This document shows positions 1 to 5,857 of a DNA stretch of 13,334 nucleotides, one piece after another; within the stretch, counting starts at the first letter, position 1, and each line of letters begins with the position of its first letter. The position numbers were made by a program, and so were the translations under genes. The stretch is from Actinomycetota bacterium (GTDB lineage: Bacteria > Actinomycetota > Aquicultoria > Aquicultorales > Aquicultoraceae). Below the pieces are notes generated by a model, which worked only from the letters and a program-made list of their open reading frames with translations, was not told where the DNA came from and ran no database searches. Where the stretch lies: positions 2,911 to 16,244 of the forward strand of contig JASEIR010000029.1 of NCBI GenBank assembly GCA_030017355.1, read 5' to 3'.

Positions 1-9
1 GTAGGCTAA
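1..9 (+). CDS. possible last codons of rplK (ribosomal protein L11), partial
   Basis: The first nine bases read GTA GGC TAA in frame 1, that is Val-Gly-stop. L11 proteins often end in a short Ile-Glu-Val-type tail, and rplK lies directly upstream of rplA in most bacteria. This is therefore plausibly the end of rplK. Only two residues are visible, so the call rests on gene order, not on similarity; the window could equally begin in non-coding sequence. Confidence 0.35.
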   Translation, partial: VG

Positions 10-107
10 AACAATTTTTAATTTTGAATTGCAGTTTTGTGTTTTTACTTTTTAATTGGTCGACAAAATTAAAGCTTAAGGCTTGAACTAGCTATGGCTT
101 GTTAGAA

Positions 108-139
108 GTGGGAGACTTGCAAAAAGTCGCCAATACCAC
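108..139 (+). promoter_or_regulatory. L1-binding RNA leader (23S rRNA L1-stalk mimic) before rplA
   Basis: The RNA can fold with GUGG (108-111) pairing CCAC (136-139) and GACUU (114-118) pairing AAGUC (124-128), leaving an asymmetric internal loop between the two helices. The loop strands GUGGGAG and CGCCAAUACCAC closely resemble the L1 site of 23S rRNA, where GUGGGAG faces a CGCC...AUACCAC strand (recalled from the Thermus 23S L1 stalk). Free L1 is known to repress its own operon by binding such mRNA mimics. Here the structure ends two bases before the AGGGGG ribosome binding site (141-146) of rplA, so bound L1 would probably block initiation. The family assignment is by motif and context, not by a covariance search. 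Confidence 0.72.
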
Positions 140-153
140 AAGGGGGAATAAGA

Positions 154-867
154 ATGAAAAGAGGAAAGAAGTATAGAGAAGCTTTAGAGAAGATTGATCG
201 AGAAAAAATCTACTCGCCGCTTGAAGCAATTAAACTACTTAAGGAGATAGCCAACTCCAGATTCGATGAGACCGTTGAAGTCCACGTTAGACTTGGTGTC
301 GATCCACGAAAAGCAGATCAGCAGGTAAGAGGAACCGTCTCATTGCCGTATGGGACTGGTAAGACCGTCCGTGTAGCAGTGTTTGCGCAAGGCGAAAAGG
401 CAAGGGAGGCTGAAGCTGCTGGAGCTGATATAGTTGGGGCAGCTGACCTTGCAGAAAAGGTTGAGAAAGGTTGGTTTGATTTTGATGTTGCTATAGCAAC
501 TCCTGATATGATGTCAATTGTTGGTAAGCTAGGGAAGCTTCTTGGTCCTCGTGGCCTAATGCCAAATCCAAAGGCTGGAACTGTAACTTTTGATGTTGGC
601 AAGACAGTAAAGGATGTTAAAGCTGGAAAAATCGAGTACCGTGTTGATAAATTTGGTATTGTTCACTCGATAATTGGCAAGATATCTTTTCCTATAGAAA
701 AGCTCCTTGCCAATTATCAGGCTTTAATTGAGGAGCTTATTAGAGCCAAACCAGCTGCTGCCAAAGGCAAGTATTTAAAAAGCATCAGTATAAGCACGAC
801 AATGAGCCCTGGCATTAAAGTTGATACAACAAAGACTCGAGACTTGATGGAAGAAGCAGCTTCCTAA
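154..867 (+). CDS. rplA: 50S ribosomal protein L1
   Basis: L1 binds 23S rRNA helices 76-78 and forms the mobile L1 stalk that helps release deacylated tRNA from the E site. It is also a translational repressor of its own operon. The protein has 237 residues, normal for bacterial L1 (about 230-235). The L1 family signature is intact at about residues 124-143 (GKLGKLLGPRGLMPNPKAGT). The N-terminal start (MKRGKKYREA...), the central VEVHVRLGVDPRKADQQVRG stretch and the C-terminal SPGIKVDT segment are all typical. The ATG is preceded at a 7-base spacing by AGGGGG (141-146). The preceding 144-base spacer carries the predicted L1-binding leader, which fits autogenous control. A hairpin follows 7 bases after the stop codon, and the rplJL promoter lies about 30 bases downstream, so L1 ends its transcription unit or reads through into rplJL. 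Confidence 0.98.
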   Translation: MKRGKKYREALEKIDREKIYSPLEAIKLLKEIANSRFDETVEVHVRLGVDPRKADQQVRGTVSLPYGTGKTVRVAVFAQGEKAREAEAAGADIVGAADLAEKVEKGWFDFDVAIATPDMMSIVGKLGKLLGPRGLMPNPKAGTVTFDVGKTVKDVKAGKIEYRVDKFGIVHSIIGKISFPIEKLLANYQALIEELIRAKPAAAKGKYLKSISISTTMSPGIKVDTTKTRDLMEEAAS

Positions 868-874
868 GCAATTC

Positions 875-896
875 AGCTTTCTAGCCATAGAGAGCT
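875..896 (+). terminator. hairpin just after rplA, terminator-like but without a T tract
   Basis: AGCTTTCTA (875-883) and TAGAGAGCT (888-896) can pair over 9 bp, with one G-U pair and a GCCA loop. It begins 7 bases after the rplA stop, as expected for a terminator or a 3'-end stabilising hairpin. No run of T follows (TGACGCATAG), so it is not a classical intrinsic terminator. Its last base overlaps the -35 box of the downstream promoter. Confidence 0.4.
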
Positions 897-925
897 TGAC
901 GCATAGATAGGTATTTTGGTATAAG
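896..925 (+). promoter_or_regulatory. sigma-70-type promoter for the L10 leader and rplJL
   Basis: TTGACG (896-901) and TATAAG (920-925) are separated by 18 bases. TGG sits directly before the -10 box, giving an extended -10 element. The expected start point is near 931-934, about 20 bases before the first stem of the L10 leader, which is where the promoter of a leader-controlled rplJL transcript should be. The assignment is by consensus match only. Confidence 0.65.
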
Positions 926-954
926 ATAAAAGTTGGTAAAAATTCGTTGCCAGA

Positions 955-1078
955 GACAGTAGGTGCCGAAAGGCTTAATCTAATGCCTACCGAGGCAAGT
1001 AGATGCGAGCTTAACATCCATACCTTGTAGCATGGTTTATTAAGCCTCCTACTGTCGCGGTAGGAGGCTTTTATTATT
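955..1078 (+). ncRNA. L10 ribosomal protein leader (rplJL autoregulatory RNA)
   Basis: This segment looks like a bacterial L10 leader, the mRNA site where the L10(L12)4 complex represses its own operon. Visible elements are: a GCC-GAAA-GGC hairpin (965-974); a GCCU-ACCG-AGGC hairpin (985-996); a CUUAA (1010-1014)/UUAAG (1040-1044) stem enclosing CCAU (1018-1021)/AUGG (1032-1035); and a closing helix GACAGUAGG (955-963) with CCUACUGUC (1048-1056), 9 bp perfect. The closing helix uses the 5' arm of the terminator at 1042-1070, so the two folds exclude each other. By analogy with Bacillus, L10(L12)4 binding should favour termination. Position between a promoter and rplJ supports the call. Confidence 0.8.
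1042..1075 (+). terminator. intrinsic terminator (attenuator) of the L10 leader
   Basis: AAGCCTCCTAC (1042-1052) and GTAGGAGGCTT (1060-1070) form a perfect 11-bp GC-rich stem with a 7-base loop, followed by TTATTATT. It lies 80-115 bases upstream of the rplJ start. Bases 1048-1056 pair alternatively with 955-963, so this is a conditional terminator, not a constitutive end. Confidence 0.85.
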
Positions 1079-1142
1079 AGACGTGTTGGATTAAGTGTTC
1101 GCTAGTACTGTGTCACACATAGGTTGATCGATAAGATAGTGC

Positions 1143-1151
1143 GGGAGGAGG
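1143..1151 (+). promoter_or_regulatory. ribosome binding site that fixes the rplJ start
   Basis: GGGAGGAGG lies 5 bases before the ATG at 1157. An in-frame TTG at 1124 would add 11 residues (MIDKIVREEDE) but has no ribosome binding site and does not match L10 N-termini. The ATG giving MARPEKEAIV matches the family. Confidence 0.85.
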
Positions 1152-1156
1152 ATGAG

Positions 1157-1675
1157 ATGGCTCGTCCGGAAAAAGAAGCTATTGTAAGTGAAATAAGAGA
1201 GAAGCTCAAAAGTGCCAAGAGCGTTGTTTTAACGGATTATCGTGGGATTAATTTTGAGCAGATGACGGAGCTACGTCAGAAACTGCGTGCGCAGGGTGTC
1301 GAGTATAAAGTTTTTAAGAACACGCTTGCCAAAATTGCGGCTAGAGAACTTGGCCTAACTGATCTCGAGCCGTATTTAACCGGCCCAACTGCCATGGCGC
1401 TAAGCTATGAAGACCCAGTTGCATCAGCCAAAATTCTTATTGATTTTGCAAAAACTCTAAAGACGCTTGAGTTAAAAGGCGGTCTAGTTGAGGGCATGGT
1501 TGTTGGGGCAGATAAGATAAAGGACCTAGCAAATATACCGCCTCGAGATGTTCTGCTGGGAATGATTGCTGGTGGGCTCAAGAGCCCGTTGTATGGCTTA
1601 GCAACTAGCTTAAGTGGAATTATTCGCGGTTTGGCTGTTGCTTTAAGTCAGGTTGCAGAGAAAAAGAGCGCATAA
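1157..1675 (+). CDS. rplJ: 50S ribosomal protein L10 (stalk base)
   Basis: L10 (uL10) binds 23S rRNA with L11 at the GTPase-associated centre, and its C-terminal helix carries L7/L12 dimers that recruit EF-G, EF-Tu and other translational GTPases. The protein has 172 residues, normal for the family. It begins MARPEKEAIVSEIREKL and has the conserved core SVVLTDYRGINFEQMTELR, followed by the VEYKVFKNTLAKIAA segment. The hydrophobic Leu- and Ala-rich C-terminal helix (residues about 135-172) is the L12-binding region. The start chosen is the ATG behind GGGAGGAGG, not the upstream TTG at 1124. Expression is very likely under feedback by the L10(L12)4 complex through the upstream leader and attenuator. 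rplL follows after a 161-base spacer. Confidence 0.97.
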   Translation: MARPEKEAIVSEIREKLKSAKSVVLTDYRGINFEQMTELRQKLRAQGVEYKVFKNTLAKIAARELGLTDLEPYLTGPTAMALSYEDPVASAKILIDFAKTLKTLELKGGLVEGMVVGADKIKDLANIPPRDVLLGMIAGGLKSPLYGLATSLSGIIRGLAVALSQVAEKKSA

Positions 1676-1715
1676 GAGCAGACCGGGGATGGGGGAAAGA
1701 GCTGTCATTGATGGC

Positions 1716-1749
1716 TGTTGGCTATAATAAGTGGCCTACGTGGCTAACA
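1716..1749 (+). other. possible stem-loop and orphan TATAAT in the rplJ-rplL spacer
   Basis: The 161-base spacer between rplJ and rplL (1676-1836) is long for this gene pair. UGUUGGCUAU (1716-1725) can pair with GUGGCUAACA (1740-1749) over 10 bp including three G-U pairs, with a 14-base loop. A perfect TATAAT (1723-1728) lies inside it, but no acceptable -35 box or extended -10 TG is present. It could be a weak rplL promoter or an RNA processing element; neither is established. Confidence 0.3.
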
Positions 1750-1836
1750 AGCTGGATGTAAGCTCGGGCTTTAAAAGAAGCAAAAAATTCCGATGCGTAG
1801 CAGGCAGTCTAAGGTTTTAAGTGGGAGGTGAAAAGT

Positions 1837-2235
1837 ATGGCAGAGACAAAGAAACTTACAAATGAAGAGATTCTTGAAGCTATCAAGTCAATGACTGTCC
1901 TTGAACTTAACGAGTTAGTTAAGGCAATTGAAGAGACATTTGGTGTTAGCGCAGCCGCTGTTGCCGCACCTGTGGCGGTTGCTGGAGCAGCTCCTGGAGC
2001 AGCAGCACCAGCCGAGGAAGAAAAAACTTCATTTGATGTTATTCTATCAAGTGCAGGGGATAAAAAGATACAGGTTATCAAGGAGGTTAGGGCAATTACT
2101 GGCCTTGGGCTAAAAGAAGCCAAGGACCTCGTTGATAATGCTCCGAAGCCAGTTAAAGAAGGCGTTACCAAGGAGGAGGCTGAGAAAATCAAGGCTCAGC
2201 TTGAAGGAGCTGGAGCATCAGTTGAAATTAAGTAA
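1837..2235 (+). CDS. rplL: 50S ribosomal protein L7/L12
   Basis: L7/L12 (bL12) is the multicopy flexible stalk protein that binds translation factors and stimulates their GTPase activity. The protein has 132 residues. An N-terminal dimerisation domain (residues about 1-35, with LTNEEILEAIKSMTVLELNE) is followed by an Ala/Pro-rich hinge (about 40-65) and the C-terminal factor-binding domain (about 65-132, containing FDVILSSAGDKKIQVIKEVR and GLGLKEAKDLVDNAPKPVKE). The start is the ATG at 1837 behind GGGAGGTG (1823-1830). A GTG at 1828 in the same frame would add only MKS and overlaps the ribosome binding site. The gene ends in VEIK-stop and is followed by a strong hairpin, so it is probably the last gene of the rplJL transcript. 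L12 is needed in several copies per L10; its own ribosome binding site is strong. Confidence 0.98.
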   Translation: MAETKKLTNEEILEAIKSMTVLELNELVKAIEETFGVSAAAVAAPVAVAGAAPGAAAPAEEEKTSFDVILSSAGDKKIQVIKEVRAITGLGLKEAKDLVDNAPKPVKEGVTKEEAEKIKAQLEGAGASVEIK

Positions 2236-2291
2236 TTTCAACTGAATTTTTGTGAGAACTTACAAAAACGCTTAAACTTGTGGTATATTAT

Positions 2292-2332
2292 AGTGGGTGA
2301 GAGCTATAAGCTCTCACCCACTGAGTATTTTT
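2292..2332 (+). terminator. terminator or attenuator between rplL and rpoB
   Basis: AGTGGGTGAGAGCT (2292-2305) and AGCTCTCACCCACT (2309-2322) form a perfect 14-bp stem with a 3-base ATA loop. A TTTTT run (2328-2332) begins 6 bases after the stem. The gap before the T run makes it imperfect as an intrinsic terminator, so it may act as a partial attenuator. E. coli also has an attenuator and an RNase III site in this interval. Confidence 0.7.
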
Positions 2333-2353
2333 GAAGCAAGGCCTCTGTTTGTA

Positions 2354-2382
2354 TTGACACAGCGTGGTGATTCTGCTATGCT
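2354..2382 (+). promoter_or_regulatory. sigma-70-type promoter for rpoBC
   Basis: A perfect TTGACA (2354-2359) is separated by exactly 17 bases from TATGCT (2377-2382), with TGC directly before the -10 box (extended -10). The expected start is near 2389-2391, giving a leader of about 47 bases to the rpoB start. It lies just downstream of the rplL hairpin, so rpoBC can be transcribed independently of rplJL. Confidence 0.75.
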
Positions 2383-2418
2383 GTCATTTTGCATTTGTGT
2401 ATTCCCACATTACCGATT

Positions 2419-2426
2419 AAGGAGTG
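2419..2426 (+). promoter_or_regulatory. ribosome binding site that fixes the rpoB TTG start
   Basis: AAGGAGTG lies about 10 bases before TTG at 2437. No in-frame ATG or GTG exists between the promoter and the conserved RpoB N-terminus; the ATG at 2444 is in another frame. TTG is therefore the best start. Confidence 0.75.
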
Positions 2427-2436
2427 AATTCATCCC

Positions 2437-5400
2437 TTGCGAAATGATTTAAACTTAAGAAATAGGCGGTCCTTTGCCAAAACCCCCGACATCTTGGAGC
2501 TTCCAAATCTTATTTCTGTTCAGGTTGATTCTTTTGAATGGTTTAAAAGGGAAGGCTTGGCAGAAGCTTTCCGAGATATCTCTCCGATAGAAGACTTTAC
2601 AGGAAATTTGGCTATTAGCTTTGGAGATTATAGGTTCGGAGAGCCAGAGCACAGCGTTGATGAGTGCAAGGAAAGAGACATGACTTATTCGGCGAGGCTG
2701 GATGTAACAGTAAGCCTCCTGAACAAAGCAACAGGGGAAATCAAAGAGGAAGAAGTCTATATGGGCGATTTCCCCATCATGACTGAAAAAGGGACGTTTA
2801 TAATCAATGGAACCGAGCGCGTTGTGGTAAGTCAGCTCGTTCGTTCACCAGGTGTGTATTTCGATCGTGAGGTTGACAAGCAATCAGACAAGATATTGTA
2901 CTTTGGGAAGGTTATACCTAGCCGCGGAGCATGGCTTGAGTTTGAAACTGATAAACGGGATGTAATTAGCGTTCGAGTTGATCGCAAGCGCAAGCAGCCT
3001 GTAACTATACTTCTTAAAGCGTTGGGCTTTGGTTCAAACGATGACATTTTGAAGTTGTTTAACAATGCCGAGCCAATCAAGCAAACGCTGGAAAGAGATT
3101 TTACGGAGACGCGTGAAGAGGCAATAGTTGAACTTTATAAACGCTTGCGACCAGGTGAGCCGCCTGCAATTGAGAGCGCTCGTACATTGATTGAAAACCT
3201 ATTCTTTAATCCGCAAAGATACGATCTCGCTAAAGTTGGTCGTTACAAGATAAACAAAAAACTTAACTTAAACGTACCGATGGATACAACCACACTGACT
3301 AGTGATGATATTCTTGCGACGATACAGTACATTGTTGCGTTAATCGATCCGTTAACATTTTCAGATCGCTTTGATTATATATCGACAGATGATATTGATC
3401 ACTTTGGAAATAGGCGTGTTCGTTCAGTTGGAGAGCTTATACAAAACCAGTTCCGTATTGGTCTTGCAAGAATGGAAAGGGTTGTGCGTGAGCGCATGAC
3501 AACGCTTGACATTGAAACCATGACTCCTAGGACTCTTATCAACATTCGACCAATTGTTGCATCAATTAAAGAGTTCTTTGGGAGCAGTCAGCTTTCGCAG
3601 TTTATGGATCAGACCAATCCGCTAGCTGGGCTTACTCATAAGAGGCGTTTAAGCGCACTAGGGCCGGGCGGTCTGTCGCGTGAAAGAGCAGGTTTTGAGG
3701 TGCGAGACGTTCATCCATCGCATTACGGCCGCATGTGCCCAATTGAAACACCAGAGGGTCCAAACATTGGCCTTATTGGTTCTATGGCAACTTATGCAAG
3801 GATAAATCCGTTTGGATTTATTGAGACCCCATACCGTAAAGTTGAGAATGGCAGGGTTACCGATAAGATAGAGTACCTAACTGCCGATGACGAGGATAAA
3901 TATATCATTGCCCAGGCCAATGCTCCTTTTAGCAAGGCGACTGGAAAGTTTTTAGAAGATAAGGTCCTCGTTAGAATTCGCGAAGAGATTGATACAGTTG
4001 AACCCGAGAAGGTTCACTATATGGATGTCTCGCCAAAGCAAACCGTCTCAGTGGCAACAGCGCTCATTCCGTTTCTTGAGCATGATGACGCAAACCGTGC
4101 TCTCATGGGTTCAAACATGCAGCGCCAAGCTGTTCCACTGCTTATAACAGAAGCGCCGCTGGTTGGAACTGGCGTTGAGCACAGAGCTGTGAAAGATACA
4201 GGCGAAATTGTAGTGGCGGACTTTGATGGGATTGTAACCTATGTTTCTGCGAACATAATTCGTGTAAAAGCAGAGGATGGCAAGGAGAAGGAATATAGGC
4301 TTGCAAAATTTCGCAGGTCGAACCAAGGCACTTGCATAAACCAGAAGCCAATTGTTCGGGAAGGAGAGAAAGTTAAAGCAGGTCAGGTGCTGGCAGATGG
4401 TCCTTCAACTGATAGGGGCGAGCTTGCACTTGGTAGGAACTTGCTTGTAGCTTTCATGCCTTGGGAAGGTTACAACTATGAAGATGCTGTAATTATCAGC
4501 GAGCGATTAGTAAAGGAAGACATACTTACCTCAATCCATATAGAAGAGCATGAAGTTGATGCTCGGGACACAAAACTTGGGCCTGAAGAAATAACACGCG
4601 ATATACCAAATGTTGGCGAGGAAGTCTTGAAGGACCTTGATGAGCGCGGAATCATACGTATTGGTGCAGAGGTAAATCCGGGCGATATCTTAGTAGGAAA
4701 AGTAACACCAAAGGGAGAGACAGAGCTTACAGCAGAAGAGCGACTGTTAAGGGCAATCTTTGGTGAGAAAGCAAGAGAGGTCAGAGATACCTCGCTTAAG
4801 GTACCGCACGGCGAGAGCGGCACCGTCATTGATGTGAAAGTTTTCTTGCGCGATGAAGGTGATGAGCTTGCGCCGGGCGTGAACCAGCTTGTTCGTGTCT
4901 ACGTAGCTCAAAAAAGAAAGATTGCCGAAGGCGACAAATTAGCAGGTCGGCATGGAAACAAAGGTGTTATTTCCAAAATTCTTCCGGAAGAGGATATGCC
5001 ATTCTTGGAAGATGGAACACCCGTTGATATCATTCTAAATCCGCTTGGTGTACCATCACGAATGAACTTGGGTCAGGTTCTTGAGACCCATCTAGGTTGG
5101 GCTGCTAAAACAGGCTGGAGTGAAGATGGCCAACCAAAGGATGGGCCGGTTTATGTAGCCTCACCAGTCTTTGATGGTGCAACAGAGGAGGAGATAAGAA
5201 AATGCTTGGCTAGCGCAGGGCTTCCAAGTTCAGGCAAGACAACTCTTTACGATGGAAGGACTGGCGAACCATTCAAAGAGCCAATTACCGTCGGATACAT
5301 ATATATGTTAAAACTTTTACATCTAGTTGACGATAAGATTCACGCAAGATCAACTGGGCCATACTCACTGGTAACACAGCAGCCACTAGGTGGCAAAGCG

Positions 5401-5793
5401 CAGTTTGGTGGGCAGCGTTTCGGTGAGATGGAGGTTTGGGCTCTTGAAGCCTATGGAGCTGCTTATACACTACAAGAGTTGTTAACAGTTAAATCAGATG
5501 ATGTAGTAGGAAGGGTAAAAGCTTACGAAGCGATAGTTAAAGGTGAGAATATACCAGAACCAGGAATTCCTGAGTCATTCAAGGTTCTTATAAAAGAGAT
5601 GCAGAGTCTGTGCCTTAATGTGGAAGTTTTATCTGAGGAAGGCGAAGAAATCGAGCTTAAAGAATCTGAAGAAGACGTCTTTAAGACTGCTGAGGAGCTG
5701 GGCATCGATCTTAGAAGTGAAGCAGCTCATGCACGAGAGATGGCACAAGAAACATCGTTATCTGAAGTAGAAGAAGAGGAAGAAGGCGAATAG
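2437..5793 (+). CDS. rpoB: DNA-directed RNA polymerase subunit beta
   Basis: RpoB forms one pincer of RNA polymerase, half of the active-site cleft and the rifampicin pocket. The protein has 1118 residues, like Thermus and somewhat shorter than mycobacterial RpoB (about 1170). It lacks the big insertions of E. coli beta (1342). The rifampicin region contains SSQLSQFMDQTNPLAGLTHK; D391, H401 and S406 correspond to E. coli D516, H526 and S531 and are all wild type. The catalytic lysines are K834 and K842, in GDKLAGRHGNKG. The C-terminal clamp-contact region is intact (QPLGGKAQFGGQRFGEMEVW). The protein ends in an acidic tail (SEVEEEEEGE). The start is TTG behind AAGGAGTG. Its own promoter lies at 2354-2382, and rpoC follows after 64 bases. 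The sequence around NPFGFIETPYRKV is of actinobacterial type. Confidence 0.98.
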   Translation: MRNDLNLRNRRSFAKTPDILELPNLISVQVDSFEWFKREGLAEAFRDISPIEDFTGNLAISFGDYRFGEPEHSVDECKERDMTYSARLDVTVSLLNKATGEIKEEEVYMGDFPIMTEKGTFIINGTERVVVSQLVRSPGVYFDREVDKQSDKILYFGKVIPSRGAWLEFETDKRDVISVRVDRKRKQPVTILLKALGFGSNDDILKLFNNAEPIKQTLERDFTETREEAIVELYKRLRPGEPPAIESARTLIENLFFNPQRYDLAKVGRYKINKKLNLNVPMDTTTLTSDDILATIQYIVALIDPLTFSDRFDYISTDDIDHFGNRRVRSVGELIQNQFRIGLARMERVVRERMTTLDIETMTPRTLINIRPIVASIKEFFGSSQLSQFMDQTNPLAGLTHKRRLSALGPGGLSRERAGFEVRDVHPSHYGRMCPIETPEGPNIGLIGSMATYARINPFGFIETPYRKVENGRVTDKIEYLTADDEDKYIIAQANAPFSKATGKFLEDKVLVRIREEIDTVEPEKVHYMDVSPKQTVSVATALIPFLEHDDANRALMGSNMQRQAVPLLITEAPLVGTGVEHRAVKDTGEIVVADFDGIVTYVSANIIRVKAEDGKEKEYRLAKFRRSNQGTCINQKPIVREGEKVKAGQVLADGPSTDRGELALGRNLLVAFMPWEGYNYEDAVIISERLVKEDILTSIHIEEHEVDARDTKLGPEEITRDIPNVGEEVLKDLDERGIIRIGAEVNPGDILVGKVTPKGETELTAEERLLRAIFGEKAREVRDTSLKVPHGESGTVIDVKVFLRDEGDELAPGVNQLVRVYVAQKRKIAEGDKLAGRHGNKGVISKILPEEDMPFLEDGTPVDIILNPLGVPSRMNLGQVLETHLGWAAKTGWSEDGQPKDGPVYVASPVFDGATEEEIRKCLASAGLPSSGKTTLYDGRTGEPFKEPITVGYIYMLKLLHLVDDKIHARSTGPYSLVTQQPLGGKAQFGGQRFGEMEVWALEAYGAAYTLQELLTVKSDDVVGRVKAYEAIVKGENIPEPGIPESFKVLIKEMQSLCLNVEVLSEEGEEIELKESEEDVFKTAEELGIDLRSEAAHAREMAQETSLSEVEEEEEGE

Positions 5794-5803
5794 AAACAAC
5801 TTT

Positions 5804-5820
5804 TGGGCCGCAAAAGCCCA
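5804..5820 (+). other. small hairpin in the rpoB-rpoC spacer
   Basis: TGGGC (5804-5808) and GCCCA (5816-5820) can pair over 5 bp with a 7-base loop, followed by CTTTCTTT. It is too short to call a terminator. In a unit where beta and beta' must be made together it would at most be a weak pause or processing site. Confidence 0.25.
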
Positions 5821-5843
5821 CTTTCTTTAAAGCCAATTTCTGA

Positions 5844-5850
5844 TAGGAGG
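5844..5850 (+). promoter_or_regulatory. ribosome binding site that fixes the rpoC TTG start
   Basis: TAGGAGG lies 7 bases before TTG at 5858. The resulting N-terminus, (M)LDINNFDALKIGL, lines up with actinobacterial RpoC proteins, which begin MLDVNxFDELRIGL. No ATG or GTG start fits this conserved N-terminus. Confidence 0.85.
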
Positions 5851-5857
5851 TAACTCT

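Noticed and set aside
28..60. AT-rich promoter-like sequence (TTGCAG region) upstream of rplA
   Set aside because: No -10 box at an acceptable distance; AT-richness alone is not enough.
318..602. Minus-strand open frame inside rplA, and similar antisense frames in rplL, rpoB, rpoC, rpsL, rpsG and fusA
   Set aside because: They lie wholly within or overlap strongly conserved genes on the other strand, lack recognisable domains, and are rich in Ser/Ala/Pro as expected of antisense shadows of charged proteins.
775..1017. 80-residue minus-strand frame across the rplA end and the L10 leader
   Set aside because: It overlaps rplA and a structured leader with a clear role on the + strand; no ribosome binding site or family likeness is seen.
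1109..1119. TGTGTCACACA palindrome before rplJ as an operator
   Set aside because: It is short, the centre is a single base so it cannot fold as RNA, and no second copy or known operator match is visible.
1124..1156. Upstream TTG start extending rplJ by 11 residues
   Set aside because: No ribosome binding site precedes it, and the GGGAGGAGG site sits inside the extension, 5 bases before the ATG that gives the canonical MARPEK start.
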